NCBI GenBank assembly: GCA_964606895.1
Contig: CAZSHX010000029.1
Span: 1 to 53,376, forward strand
Reading direction: 5' to 3'
Length of the DNA stretch: 53,376 nt
Source of the DNA: CAZSHX01 sp964606895
Lineage (GTDB): Bacteria; Bacteroidota; Ignavibacteria; Kapaibacteriales; UBA2268
The translations under genes were made by a program, and so were the position numbers. Of this stretch, positions 8,920 through 16,306 are shown in pieces. The stretch's first letter is position 1; every line of letters starts with the position of its first letter. Below the pieces are notes generated by a model, which saw nothing but the letters and a program-made list of their open reading frames with translations, had not been told where the DNA came from and searched no databases.

Positions 8920-9308
8920 GCTTTACCGACTTGCTTATAATCCACGTATTGTTTTTCTTCAACCAGAAAGGAACCTGATTTTATGTTCACCCGCTTTTTA
9001 ATTTCTGACCTTACATCATTTGCGAAATAAACACTGCGGGCAAGAGCAATAAATTCTTCGTCGAATTCCCCTTTGAATTCTTTATTTCGGATTTTGTCTT
9101 CAATTTCCCAAAGCTTCTCGTTTATTTCAACCAATTCCAGATATTCGGCTGAATCTCCTGCTATTCCCAATGATTGCATTGATTCATTCAATAGCTCGAA
9201 TTCGTTTCTGATGTTAACTAATTTAGCTGTATCGGATATTTTTCTCAGCTTAATATCCAGGATTGTAACTTTATCAACAAGTTCGCCGTTCGAGACTTCA
9301 ATTTTCAT
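8916..9308 (-). CDS. DUF6165 family protein
   Basis: 130 aa, soluble, mostly helical. The N-terminus MKIEVSNGELVDKVTILDIKL matches the MKIEVSxGELVDKxTILxIK pattern I recall for DUF6165. The rest is charged helix and ends near KKRVNIKSGS. Members commonly sit among LPS glycosyltransferase genes, as here: it follows the GT2 gene by 8 bp and overlaps the GT9 start by 4 bp. The biochemical role is not known. The position suggests a helper in glycan assembly (inference). Confidence 0.75.
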   Translation of the reverse strand: MKIEVSNGELVDKVTILDIKLRKISDTAKLVNIRNEFELLNESMQSLGIAGDSAEYLELVEINEKLWEIEDKIRNKEFKGEFDEEFIALARSVYFANDVRSEIKKRVNIKSGSFLVEEKQYVDYKQVGKA

Positions 9309-9316
9309 AAAATTTC

Positions 9317-10087
9317 CTATTTGTTAGTTTTTTCAATTTCCCAAAGAAAAATATATTTCAAAAATGTATAAGCAAAAGTACTAAAACCTGCAATCAAACC
9401 ATGAATCCCATCCAAAAAGCCTCTTCTCAAAAAATACAACCTGAAAAATGCCACACAGGGATTGAACATCAGATTCATCAGACTAAATTTTCTACCTTTA
9501 TCGTGATAAGATTGTGCAGAGGTTTTGGCATAATCAATTGTTTTTTGAAAATGGTGAGATATTCCGTTGTAAGAATAATGCACCAAATCACCCTTTAATT
9601 TTTCGGTATTACCCGATATTTTGAGTTCATCGTGGGGATTCAGACCTTCCCAAACGGGCGAGGAGTCTTTCCTGACCAATCGAAGATTCCAATCGGGTTG
9701 CCAAGCATGCTTTAGCAATTTGCCGATATAGAATGTTTTTCTGTTGATTTCGTAACCATTTGCTGTTGGTTTCTTGATTGCCTCTAATATTGATGTTTCA
9801 AGCTCGTGGCTGACAACTTCATCGCAGTCCAGAAAGAGAATCCACTCTTGTGTGCATCGGGTGGCGGCAGAATTCTTCTGTGATATATGCCCTTTCCAGT
9901 CTTCATGAAATACTTTTGCTCCAAAGCTTTCGGCTATTTCCTTGGTTCGGTCGGTGGAGTAAGTGTCGAGCACAACAATTTCGACAGCAATTCGCGATAT
10001 GCTTTCGAGTGTTCTTCCGATGTTCTTTTCCTCATTGTAGGAAATAATTGAAACCGAAAGAGGCAGTTTCTCAGTTTTTTGTTGCAA
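9317..10087 (-). CDS. Glycosyltransferase family 2, WaaE/KdtX-like
   Basis: 256 aa GT-A fold enzyme: SVSIISYNEEKNIGRTLESI at the start, VVLDTYSTDRTKEIAESFGAK, and the metal-binding LFLDCDEVVS near residue 85 (D-x-D). The C-terminal hydrophobic portion, after NLMFNPCVAFFRLYFL, is typical of the WaaE / lipopolysaccharide core beta-1,4-glucosyltransferase-like group, which add a glucose branch to core heptose. It is the first gene of the GT2-DUF6165-GT9 operon, preceded by a good promoter match at 10119-10151. Donor and acceptor specificity are inferred from family only. Confidence 0.82.
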   Translation of the reverse strand: MQQKTEKLPLSVSIISYNEEKNIGRTLESISRIAVEIVVLDTYSTDRTKEIAESFGAKVFHEDWKGHISQKNSAATRCTQEWILFLDCDEVVSHELETSILEAIKKPTANGYEINRKTFYIGKLLKHAWQPDWNLRLVRKDSSPVWEGLNPHDELKISGNTEKLKGDLVHYSYNGISHHFQKTIDYAKTSAQSYHDKGRKFSLMNLMFNPCVAFFRLYFLRRGFLDGIHGLIAGFSTFAYTFLKYIFLWEIEKTNK

Positions 10088-10118
10088 GTATTTAATTGAC
10101 TGTTACTTAAAGAAAATA

Positions 10119-10151
10119 CAAATTTAATACATTATTCTCTACTTTTTCAAA
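10119..10151 (-). promoter_or_regulatory. Putative promoter of the LPS core operon
   Basis: On the minus strand TTTG (10148-10151), then 21 bases, then TAAATTTG (10119-10126). Both elements match the Bacteroidota consensus exactly. The leader to the GT2 start would be about 25 nt. Confidence 0.55.
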
Positions 10152-10205
10152 TCGGGTTGGAGAAATATTTTTCTTCATAAGGTTTTTAGGAGAAATTTCT
10201 AAAAA

Positions 10206-10246
10206 ATAACGAAAAGCCCCTTTAGTCCCCCTTTTTCAAAGCTGGA
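10206..10246. repeat. Partial copy of the type 1 palindromic repeat
   Basis: The segment with cccctttagtccccctttttcaaag (split: cccctttagt then ccccctttttcaaag) resembles one arm of the G/C-run palindrome found inside two cyclase genes at 22035 and 31068. The other arm is missing (it continues as ctggaaatg). Here it lies between the LPS operon promoter and mazF, showing the family is also intergenic. It is a partial match by eye. Confidence 0.4.
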
Positions 10247-10300
10247 AATGAACTATCTTCACTATCATTTTTAATAGCCTTTGAAAGAGTCAATACTTTT

Positions 10301-10624
10301 TCAGTCCACAAAGGTTTCTTTGATAATATCCTTGCATGTTTTTATCTCTGATTTTGTCAGCTTGCCTAAAACCTTCAGAATTCTGACTTTGTCAACAGTT
10401 CGAATTTGGTCTAAAACAATCATACCTTTCTTTCCATCATATTCAATCGCAACTCTGGTTGGGTATCGTTTCAGGTTGGTTGTCATAGGAGCAAGAACAA
10501 TAGTGTTAAGATGCTTATTCATCTCGTCAGGTGAAACTATAACGCACGGTCTTGTCTTCTTTATTTCACTGCCTAAGGTCGGGTCTAAGTCAACCAGAAC
10601 TATTGAATACTGTATTATTTCCAT
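10301..10624 (-). CDS. mazF: MazF/PemK-family mRNA interferase toxin
   Basis: 107 aa, the normal length for MazF. The fold is recognisable from YSIVLVDLDPTLGSEIKKTRPCVIVSPDEMN (GSExxKxRPxxxxS signature), NTIVLAPMTTNLKRYPT and VLDQIRTVDKVRI. Family members cut RNA at short sequence motifs without the ribosome. The start codon lies inside the last codons of mazE (10-bp overlap), the usual translational coupling for this toxin-antitoxin type. Unlike three other toxin genes in this window it has no frameshift. Confidence 0.9.
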   Translation of the reverse strand: MEIIQYSIVLVDLDPTLGSEIKKTRPCVIVSPDEMNKHLNTIVLAPMTTNLKRYPTRVAIEYDGKKGMIVLDQIRTVDKVRILKVLGKLTKSEIKTCKDIIKETFVD

Positions 10625-10860
10625 TCTTCGAAAGTTTCATTGTCAAACACATCGTTTACTAATAATTGGTCATCGTTTTCCGAATGCATTTTCTTGAAAG
10701 CAGTTTCCCAATTCTTTCTTGGGGTTTCGATTGGTTTAAGAATAATTCGTCCTTTCTCAAGAATAATCTCAACCTTTTCATTGATATTATATCTCTCAAG
10801 AATTGACTTGCTTAATCTAAGCCCTTTTGAATTTCCTATTTTTATAATAGATGTTTCCAT
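10615..10860 (-). CDS. mazE: MazE-like AbrB-fold antitoxin
   Basis: 81 aa. The N-terminal swapped-hairpin DNA-binding part METSIIKIGNSKGLRLSKSI, with VEIILEKGRIILKPI, is typical of MazE. The acidic C-terminal tail (NDDQLLVNDVFDNETFEEWK) would bind and neutralise MazF. It is expected to repress its own promoter, a very good match to which lies 22 bp upstream (10883-10914). It overlaps mazF by 10 bp. Confidence 0.88.
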   Translation of the reverse strand: METSIIKIGNSKGLRLSKSILERYNINEKVEIILEKGRIILKPIETPRKNWETAFKKMHSENDDQLLVNDVFDNETFEEWK

Positions 10861-10882
10861 AATATTGTCCTAAATGTGACTA

Positions 10883-10914
10883 CAAAGTTATTACAAATAT
10901 TTCAATTATCCAAA
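10883..10914 (-). promoter_or_regulatory. Putative mazEF promoter
   Basis: On the minus strand TTTG (10911-10914), 20 bases, TAACTTTG (10883-10890). Both hexamer-like elements match the Bacteroidota consensus TTTG-N19-21-TAnnTTTG. The predicted leader is short (under 20 nt). Confidence 0.6.
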
Positions 10915-10974
10915 TTCAGATATGATTTTAGTATCGAAGATAAGGTATTTGCATCTACAAGAATGCGGTGATTT

Positions 10975-11664
10975 TTATGGCAAAGGTTCAAACTTTGTTG
11001 TAACATGTTTTTGGGAACACATAGAAACATCAATCATCCTCACCTTCATTAGTTTTTTGGCAAGTGAAAAAGAAGTAAAAGCAAAAAATGGTGCCGAGAA
11101 AACATCAATGCAGTAATGCACATGCTGAAGAATAACCGAAACAGCTATGATGACCGTGCCGATGATTAATCCCGCTCTGATATGTTTTTGCGGAACTAAT
11201 AAAACCAAAAGAAACATCATTGATGTATGTCCCGAAAAGAATAAATCTTTAGTCAGCATCTGACCTGTTCCAAAAAACTGAACAAATGGGTCGTTCAATT
11301 TAAGCATCGTTTTGGGCGGTTCAAGCGGCAAAAGATACATTGCCAAAATACGAAATATTATTAGAACCGAGTATCCCGTAATGCCTGTTAATAGCAGTAT
11401 GGGTTTGTTTCTCAGATAGAAGACTGTAATCATTACAGAAAGATAAAGTGTTACGAATATCAATGCTGTCAAATCTATAGGACAGAACAGAATTAAAATC
11501 GGGTCTTGGTAGCTGAAACCCTTTCTCAATTCTACAATATTTATAAATTTCGGATAAATCCATAATAGTATAGCCAACAAACCAACAATGATAATTGTCA
11601 GTTTGAGATTCCTGCTAAACTTAAAGAACTCTTTCCAGATTTCTAATGTTTTTTTTGATTTCAT
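10975..11664 (-). CDS. PAP2-superfamily membrane protein (PAP2_C / sphingomyelin-synthase-like)
   Basis: 229 aa with about six membrane segments. The catalytic residues of PAP2_C proteins are visible: LFFSGHTSMMFL (SGHT) near residue 147 and HVHYCIDVFSAPFF (HxxxxxD type) near residue 190. Such proteins hydrolyse or transfer phosphate/phosphocholine-type groups on lipids in the membrane. The N-terminus has a short cytoplasmic Lys-rich stretch. It is transcribed alone, divergent from the GT9-mtgA unit with only 76 bp between. The substrate is unknown. Confidence 0.75.
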   Translation of the reverse strand: MKSKKTLEIWKEFFKFSRNLKLTIIIVGLLAILLWIYPKFINIVELRKGFSYQDPILILFCPIDLTALIFVTLYLSVMITVFYLRNKPILLLTGITGYSVLIIFRILAMYLLPLEPPKTMLKLNDPFVQFFGTGQMLTKDLFFSGHTSMMFLLVLLVPQKHIRAGLIIGTVIIAVSVILQHVHYCIDVFSAPFFAFTSFSLAKKLMKVRMIDVSMCSQKHVTTKFEPLP

Positions 11665-11708
11665 TTGTTCCGATTAAAATAATAGTAAATAAAAACAGCA
11701 ATCATAAG

Positions 11709-11716
11709 TATATTTG
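11709..11716 (+). promoter_or_regulatory. Putative -7 element for the GT9-mtgA unit
   Basis: TATATTTG matches the Bacteroidota -7 consensus exactly and lies 24 bp before the GT9 start codon. I see no clean -33 TTTG at the correct distance. Confidence 0.4.
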
Positions 11717-11740
11717 CATTTTTTGCAAACATACTAAAAA

Positions 11741-12847
11741 ATGAAAATAGGAAAAAATATCGAATTATTATTCAAGAAGCTTTTTTACTTTCTGTTCAAA
11801 TTGATTTTTAGAAATAGAGAAGTCCAACTTCCTGTTTCTGCCAGTAGCAACAAAAAAGTTCTAATCCTAAGGTATGACCGCCTTGGAGATATGGTTATTT
11901 CTATACCCGCCTTCAATTTTCTTAAATCAATTAATCCCGATATTCAAATAGATGTAATCGCCACACCCAAAAATTCCTGTTTCATCGAAAATGACCCTGC
12001 CGTCAGGAAAATATATAAATATGACGGAAAAAAATGGAATCTTTTCAGATTAATAGCAGAAGCAAGAAAGGAAAAATACGACGCTGTATTTTGCTGGGTT
12101 TTCACCCGCTCTACCTTTGGCGGCTTACTTTCCAATTTGATTGCGGGGAAAAGGGCTTTGAAAATCACTCAAAGAAACGAACAAAGATACAAGCTTTATT
12201 CTGCTTTCTTCAATGTTCAGATTCCTTGCGAAAGAAATAAAGAACTTATGGCTGAAATGCTCGTAAAACAAATATCTTCTGTCTTTCAAGTCCCGTATAA
12301 AATGGTAGAGTTATCTAAAAAAATCAATTTATCCGAAGATGCCTTTTCAAAAGCAAATATTTTTTGCCGCGAAAAAAATCTTAAAGATTTTATATTTTTC
12401 AATATTTCTTCAAGCAATAAAATCCGAAGATTTTCTGCAGGTAAAAATATTGAAATTCTGAATGAGATTTTACAAAAATGGTCTAATGAAAAAATTATTC
12501 TTCATTATTCACCTGAAGATTCAAAGGAAGCAAAAAAAATCTTTAATGAATTGCAAGATAAAATCACTTTGTTTCCCCTCACTTCTGATATGCTTCTTGT
12601 TTCGGCTGTTGTCTCAATGGCGAAAGTTGTCATTACTCCCGATACATCAATAGTTCACATTGCTTCTGCTTATGATAAGAAACTTCTTGCACTCTATTCT
12701 ACGGTGGACAATTCAAACAACGAATGGCTCCCTATGAATGCGAATGCAATTGTTTTGACAGCACCCGAAGGACAACCGCTCGGGGAAATTGGAACAGAAA
12801 GAATCATATTAGCATTCAACGAGTTAATCAATGAATCGAATTTTTAG
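11741..12847 (+). CDS. Glycosyltransferase family 9 (heptosyltransferase-like)
   Basis: 368 aa. GT9 start motif KKVLILRYDRLGDMVISIPAF and the C-terminal loop TPDTSIVHIASAYDKKLLALY (xxDTSxxHxA) are present, as in ADP-heptose:LPS heptosyltransferases. It shares architecture with the GT9 at 7828-8919 but is divergent in sequence, so it probably acts on a different core residue. The ribosome-binding region is A-rich (actaaaaaATG) without a clear Shine-Dalgarno, common in Bacteroidota. mtgA follows after 54 bp, linking LPS and peptidoglycan synthesis. Confidence 0.83.
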   Translation: MKIGKNIELLFKKLFYFLFKLIFRNREVQLPVSASSNKKVLILRYDRLGDMVISIPAFNFLKSINPDIQIDVIATPKNSCFIENDPAVRKIYKYDGKKWNLFRLIAEARKEKYDAVFCWVFTRSTFGGLLSNLIAGKRALKITQRNEQRYKLYSAFFNVQIPCERNKELMAEMLVKQISSVFQVPYKMVELSKKINLSEDAFSKANIFCREKNLKDFIFFNISSSNKIRRFSAGKNIEILNEILQKWSNEKIILHYSPEDSKEAKKIFNELQDKITLFPLTSDMLLVSAVVSMAKVVITPDTSIVHIASAYDKKLLALYSTVDNSNNEWLPMNANAIVLTAPEGQPLGEIGTERIILAFNELINESNF

Positions 12848-12901
12848 AGAAAATTCCATATTTTTGTTTTTTTCAAATTACAATTCTGAAAAGGAAAATA
12901 A

Positions 12902-13585
12902 TTGTTCAAGCTGTTAAAATGGATATTATGGTTATTTCTTGGGTTTATCGGAATTTCGGTACTAACCGTTGTTGTCTATAAATTCATTCCGCCTCCATTC
13001 ACTCCTGTGATGGTTATCCGCGTTTTCGAGGGGTGGTTCGAGGGCAGGAATATTGGTATAGAAAAAAGCTGGGTATCTTACGATGATGTATCGCCCAATA
13101 TGTTCAGGGCAGTTATTTCGGGCGAAGATGCGAAATTTATGCGTCACGACGGATTCGACTGGAACGCTATCGAGACAGCCAAACGCTATAATGCATCGCA
13201 CCATGGCAACAAAATGCGTGGAGCAAGCACTATTACCATGCAGACTGCCAAGAATGCTTTCCTATGGCATGGCAGAAATTATGTCCGAAAGGGACTTGAG
13301 GCATATTTCACTTTTCTGATTGAAAAAATCTGGGGTAAGAAGAGAATCCTTGAAGTTTATGTAAATATAATTGAGCTTGGCGAAGGAATTTACGGGGTGG
13401 AAGCCGCCTCACGCCATTTTTTCAGTAAAACGGCAAAGGAATTAACTAAACGCGAAGCCGCACTTCTTGCTTCGGTTCTGCCTAATCCCCGCAGATGGTC
13501 ACCTGCCGAACCCACACAGTATATCGAAGGCAGAGTTTCATTCATTCAGGGCAGAATGGGCGGGATAGGACTGCCTAAGCCGTAA
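12902..13585 (+). CDS. mtgA: Monofunctional biosynthetic peptidoglycan transglycosylase MtgA
   Basis: 227 aa, usual MtgA length. One N-terminal membrane anchor (residues 5-27) is followed by a GT51 domain: ISGEDAKFMRHDGFDW (catalytic EDxxFxxHxGxD motif), GASTITMQTAKNAFLW, RKGLEAYFTFLIEKIWGKKRILEVYVN and AALLASVLPNPRRWSP. It polymerises lipid II into glycan strands at the periplasmic face. The start is TTG at 12902, preceded by an AAGGA ribosome site. An in-frame TAA sits immediately before it, and no in-frame ATG occurs in the membrane anchor, so the rare start is forced. Confidence 0.93.
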   Translation: MFKLLKWILWLFLGFIGISVLTVVVYKFIPPPFTPVMVIRVFEGWFEGRNIGIEKSWVSYDDVSPNMFRAVISGEDAKFMRHDGFDWNAIETAKRYNASHHGNKMRGASTITMQTAKNAFLWHGRNYVRKGLEAYFTFLIEKIWGKKRILEVYVNIIELGEGIYGVEAASRHFFSKTAKELTKREAALLASVLPNPRRWSPAEPTQYIEGRVSFIQGRMGGIGLPKP

Positions 13586-13756
13586 GAGGCTATTGATAAA
13601 GAAAAAATTGCATGTATTTTCTGCGTAAGAAAGAACTTGCGATAATAAATTGTTGTGCTAACCTCATGGTAAAACATAGCGAGTTACTTTATATCTTTAA
13701 AATTCACTTAATCCTAAAATCCGTTTAACATACGATACAGACGAGAAGAACTGTCT

Positions 13757-13785
13757 AAAAAAAGCCCTTCGGATTGGGAAGGGCT
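13757..13785 (-). terminator. Rho-independent terminator of the lipoprotein gene
   Basis: On the minus strand an 8-bp stem (agcccttc / gaagggct, 7-base loop) is followed by a run of seven T. It lies about 20 bp after the stop of the lipoprotein gene at 13805. It may also stop mtgA readthrough from the other side. Confidence 0.75.
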
Positions 13786-13804
13786 GAAGATTAAATTTAT
13801 GCTT

Positions 13805-14287
13805 CTATTTAGAAATATAATCTAATATCTCTTTCTCCAAATAACCCGTTGAATTACAATCAATTTTGGTTTCAATATTAACATATTTTCCATCAATATA
13901 TTGCAAATCATCCCTAAGTCCATTAAAAAAAGTATTAATAGTTACTTTTGTGGAATTTTCCGAAAGTTTTTCTACAACTATGTTGAAATTTCCGGTATAC
14001 CCATTTTGTTTTATTGTAGCTCCAAATCCAGAAGTCCCACAATCCATTGCATTGCTTACAGCGTCTGTTTTTAATCTATATTCTGTAGAAATAATCCCAG
14101 AAGCTTTCTCAATAGTTTTAATAGGCGTATTGTTATTTCCAAACCACTGAATTAGCTTACTCCATGTGACATCAAAATCTTTTTGAATAACTCTTGAATG
14201 GTCAAAATTGTAAATTTTGGGTGGCTTATAACTTTCACATGAGAAGAAAAAAAATGCAACTAAAAATAGACCAATAAAATACTTCAC
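13805..14287 (-). CDS. Putative lipoprotein of unknown function
   Basis: 160 aa. N-terminal signal peptide with lipobox FFFFSCESYK, so a lipid anchor at Cys18 or nearby is expected. The mature part contains FDVTWSKLIQWFGNNNTPIKTIEKASGIISTEY, a pattern seen in small Bacteroidota/Proteobacteria lipoproteins that resemble the BamC/DUF3568-like helix-grip fold (resemblance only). The start codon is GTG, preceded at 5-base spacing by a strong GGAGG site, which fixes the start. A terminator follows. No function can be named. Confidence 0.7.
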   Translation of the reverse strand: MKYFIGLFLVAFFFFSCESYKPPKIYNFDHSRVIQKDFDVTWSKLIQWFGNNNTPIKTIEKASGIISTEYRLKTDAVSNAMDCGTSGFGATIKQNGYTGNFNIVVEKLSENSTKVTINTFFNGLRDDLQYIDGKYVNIETKIDCNSTGYLEKEILDYISK

Positions 14288-14330
14288 AAATCCTCCTAAA
14301 ATTAATTTAAAAATTTACCCATCTATATAT

Positions 14331-14359
14331 AAAAAAAGGGCATTTCCACAAATTGCCCT
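14331..14359 (-). terminator. Rho-independent terminator of a candidate small RNA
   Basis: On the minus strand the stem agggca / tgccct with an 11-base loop is followed by seven T. It directly follows the long paired element at 14360-14469 and has the form of a small-RNA terminator. It lies about 45 bp upstream of the start of the lipoprotein gene, so it would also insulate that gene. Confidence 0.65.
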
Positions 14360-14475
14360 CAGATTAGGTATCGCCAAACACCCGTGTATGAAGCAAAAAG
14401 GAAAACGCCCCGTTTCCGGGGCGTGCCTTCTTACCGTTCCATACACTTAAAATTGGCGATTTTAATCTGAGAACG
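14331..14475 (-). ncRNA. Candidate structured small RNA (rod-like, own terminator)
   Basis: There is no reading frame here, but the minus strand folds into nested helices. P1 pairs cagatta and atcgccaa (14360-14377) with ttggcgat and taatctg (14453-14469), with a small internal mismatch. P2 pairs gtgtatg (14384-14390) with catacac (14440-14446). P3 is an 8-bp GC hairpin acgccccg/cggggcgt (14405-14424). A terminator hairpin with T7 follows. Upstream on the minus strand AATATTTG is a 7/8 match to the -7 consensus. A closing stem, internal bubble and apical hairpin are the outline of 6S-type RNAs (6S-Flavo exists in this phylum), but I cannot match the primary sequence. An inverted-repeat MITE is the alternative. 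Confidence 0.5.
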
Positions 14476-14581
14476 AAAGTAAGACTACGCTTACAAATAT
14501 TTAAAAATTTATTTTTTGATTGCCCAAAAGCGGCAATCAAAAGTTTTGTTTCACCTTTAAATTTAACAATAATTAGAACTA

Positions 14582-14845
14582 TTAAGCAAAAACATTATTC
14601 GGCTTTTCTGCAAATAAAGAAATATCTATTCCATACCTAAAAAAAAGCTCATTCCCAATTGATGAAGAATAATGTCTGAATTCAATTTTTCTATCTTCAT
14701 CCATATCAGCTATTACATTAATCCATATATCTCGCGGGTCTTCAGCACCCCTTTGCAAATCCTTAAAAATAATCTCAGGGAATTTTTCTTTAACCCGATT
14801 GAATATTTCATCAATTAGCTTTTGTTGTTTTTTAGTAATCTTCAT
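14582..14845 (-). CDS. Small conserved hypothetical protein, HEPN-partner-like
   Basis: 87 aa, soluble. The pattern LIDEIFNRVKEKFPEI, then DPRDIWINVIADMDEDRKIEFRHYSSSIGNELFFRYGIDISLF, resembles a small hypothetical family that I recall encoded next to HEPN-domain proteins (memory, not searched). Its ATG overlaps by 4 bp the stop of the HEPN-like remnant at 14842-14994, so the two were once co-translated. An inverted repeat (gattgcc 14518-14524 / ggcaatc 14532-14538) lies downstream. The function is unknown; it may be the surviving half of a two-gene module. Confidence 0.55.
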   Translation of the reverse strand: MKITKKQQKLIDEIFNRVKEKFPEIIFKDLQRGAEDPRDIWINVIADMDEDRKIEFRHYSSSIGNELFFRYGIDISLFAEKPNNVFA

Positions 14846-14994
14846 TGTATTACCTCTAATATTACCCGAATAAGTTCATTTGACATTTTTAATTGGCTTT
14901 TTGCACCTTTTTTACTGATCCCACTTTTATAATCTGCTTCACTTCGTATATCTTGCAATTCACGTAAATCTATATTTACCAAAAATTCAAAAAA
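14842..14994 (-). pseudogene. C-terminal remnant of a HEPN-domain protein
   Basis: A 50-codon frame ends in TGA overlapping the next ATG. It reads ...LRELQDIRSEADYKSGISKK..., close to the L(R)xLRxxADY signature at the end of HEPN-domain proteins. Upstream, the frame is closed by ATG-AAT-TGA at 14995-15003, so the N-terminal two thirds, including the RxxxxH core, is missing. It is probably a decayed HEPN toxin or nucleotide-binding partner gene. Confidence 0.45.
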
Positions 14995-15059
14995 TCAATT
15001 CATGCAAAATTAAGTATTTTTCTGCAAATACAATCTAATTTTCAATGAAGGAGGAATTC

Positions 15060-15176
15060 TTGTCGTATCTTACTAAAAGCCCGTTAATAAATGCTATTCT
15101 ACCCCATGCGGAACTGTGGCTTATTGAGAGAAGAATAATAGCCTTTTCATCAACAGACCTGAAATGTACAGGATAA
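15060..15176 (+). CDS. Possible small ORF with strong ribosome site
   Basis: 38 codons from a TTG at 15060, preceded by AAGGAGGAATTC, one of the best Shine-Dalgarno matches in the window. The product (SYLTKSPLINAILPHAELWL...) has no recognisable domain. The surrounding 14998-15324 stretch has no other gene. It could equally be a fossil or a chance frame. A similar leader (AGGAGGAATATCTTG) precedes a 22-codon frame at 19734. Confidence 0.18.
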   Translation: MSYLTKSPLINAILPHAELWLIERRIIAFSSTDLKCTG

Positions 15177-15324
15177 GCCTTTATTTTAAAATTTTTTTGT
15201 AACTTTTCAGTTCATTCTTGTGTCTTAGGAATAAAGAATGATTGTTATTCACCGGAAAGCTCGAAATGACTCGGAACAATCCAAAAAAATGACATTGCAC
15301 AAATAATAATTTATGGAGGCTGAT

Positions 15325-16272
15325 ATGAAGAAGTTGAGTAAAATAATCACCGGATTAATAATTACCACAAGTAGTTTTTACTTTCTTTTTCCTTTTGGGA
15401 ATATATATGCCGGTGTAGTTGCACCCGAGAAAATAAAGTCCGTAGGGTTTATGAAGCTTAATGAACAAGAACTTCTAAAACTGGGAATCACCATTAAAGC
15501 CTCTCAAGTTGAGTACATCGAAAATAAATCGTTTCAGAACGAAGATGGGACAATAACAGACTTATCAAGAAAAATTGTGATTTCCCGAAATTTAATTTCC
15601 GGGAAAAATTACAAACCGAAACAGCAGGAAAAATTATCAAATGTGTTCCCTCGCTTTGCTGTCAATGTTTTTAATTCCGGAACTGCCGCATATTTCAGCA
15701 AACTTCAGGACTATTCTGCAAATGCCGATTCTTCAGGAAAAAACGAACCCGGGAATGCAAAAGTCAACAATTATGCAAAAGCTAACAATCTTATTTGTGT
15801 TTATTTTGAGTTTGAACCGGACAAAAATAAACAGAATGAGAAAAATCAGATTTATCTGTGGTACGAACCAACCGACGCACTACTCAAATTATTGCCCAAA
15901 TTTTATGTTGAAAAACTCATGGAGGAAGTTAATTCAGCCGATAAACCGGAAACCGAAACAGAAAGGATGATTCCGGTTTCAACTTTTAATCCGGACAATG
16001 CAATCATTTCATCATTATTATATCCAAATCCATCACCTAACAAATTTACTTCTTTAAATTATGTTCTTTCAATCAGCAGAACCGTCACAATAGCACTTTA
16101 CGACATCAAAGGTAATAAAATAAAGGAAATTGCTTCCAGCCAATTTGCTTCAAAAGGCGAGCATAATGTAAATATTCCATTGGAAAATCTGGATGAAGGC
16201 ATGTACTTAGTTATGCTTATTACAGACAAGCAGGACAAAGCAATCATGAAACTGATTGTTGTTAATAATTAA
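15325..16272 (+). CDS. Secreted protein with type IX secretion C-terminal sorting domain
   Basis: 315 aa from the ATG at 15325. A GGAGG site at 15315-15319 lies 5 bases before it, so this is preferred over the in-frame ATG at 15313. The signal peptide is KKLSKIITGLIITTSSFYFL with cleavage probably after IYAG. The central part has no recognisable domain. The last about 80 residues are a Por/T9SS sorting domain: SSLLYPNPSPNKFTSLNYVL, then VTIALYDIKGNKIKEI, then GMYLVMLITD, then KLIVVNN. T9SS exports such proteins across the outer membrane. The mosaic VIT/VWA gene follows 34 bp later and is probably co-transcribed. Confidence 0.8.
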   Translation: MKKLSKIITGLIITTSSFYFLFPFGNIYAGVVAPEKIKSVGFMKLNEQELLKLGITIKASQVEYIENKSFQNEDGTITDLSRKIVISRNLISGKNYKPKQQEKLSNVFPRFAVNVFNSGTAAYFSKLQDYSANADSSGKNEPGNAKVNNYAKANNLICVYFEFEPDKNKQNEKNQIYLWYEPTDALLKLLPKFYVEKLMEEVNSADKPETETERMIPVSTFNPDNAIISSLLYPNPSPNKFTSLNYVLSISRTVTIALYDIKGNKIKEIASSQFASKGEHNVNIPLENLDEGMYLVMLITDKQDKAIMKLIVVNN

Positions 16273-16306
16273 AAATTGTATTAAATAGTTGAATTCCGGA
16301 GGGCTT

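Noticed and set aside
16289..16306. TTG start for the VIT/VWA gene
   Set aside because: The ATG at 16307 is preceded by CCGGAGGG at good spacing and begins a signal-like N-terminus.
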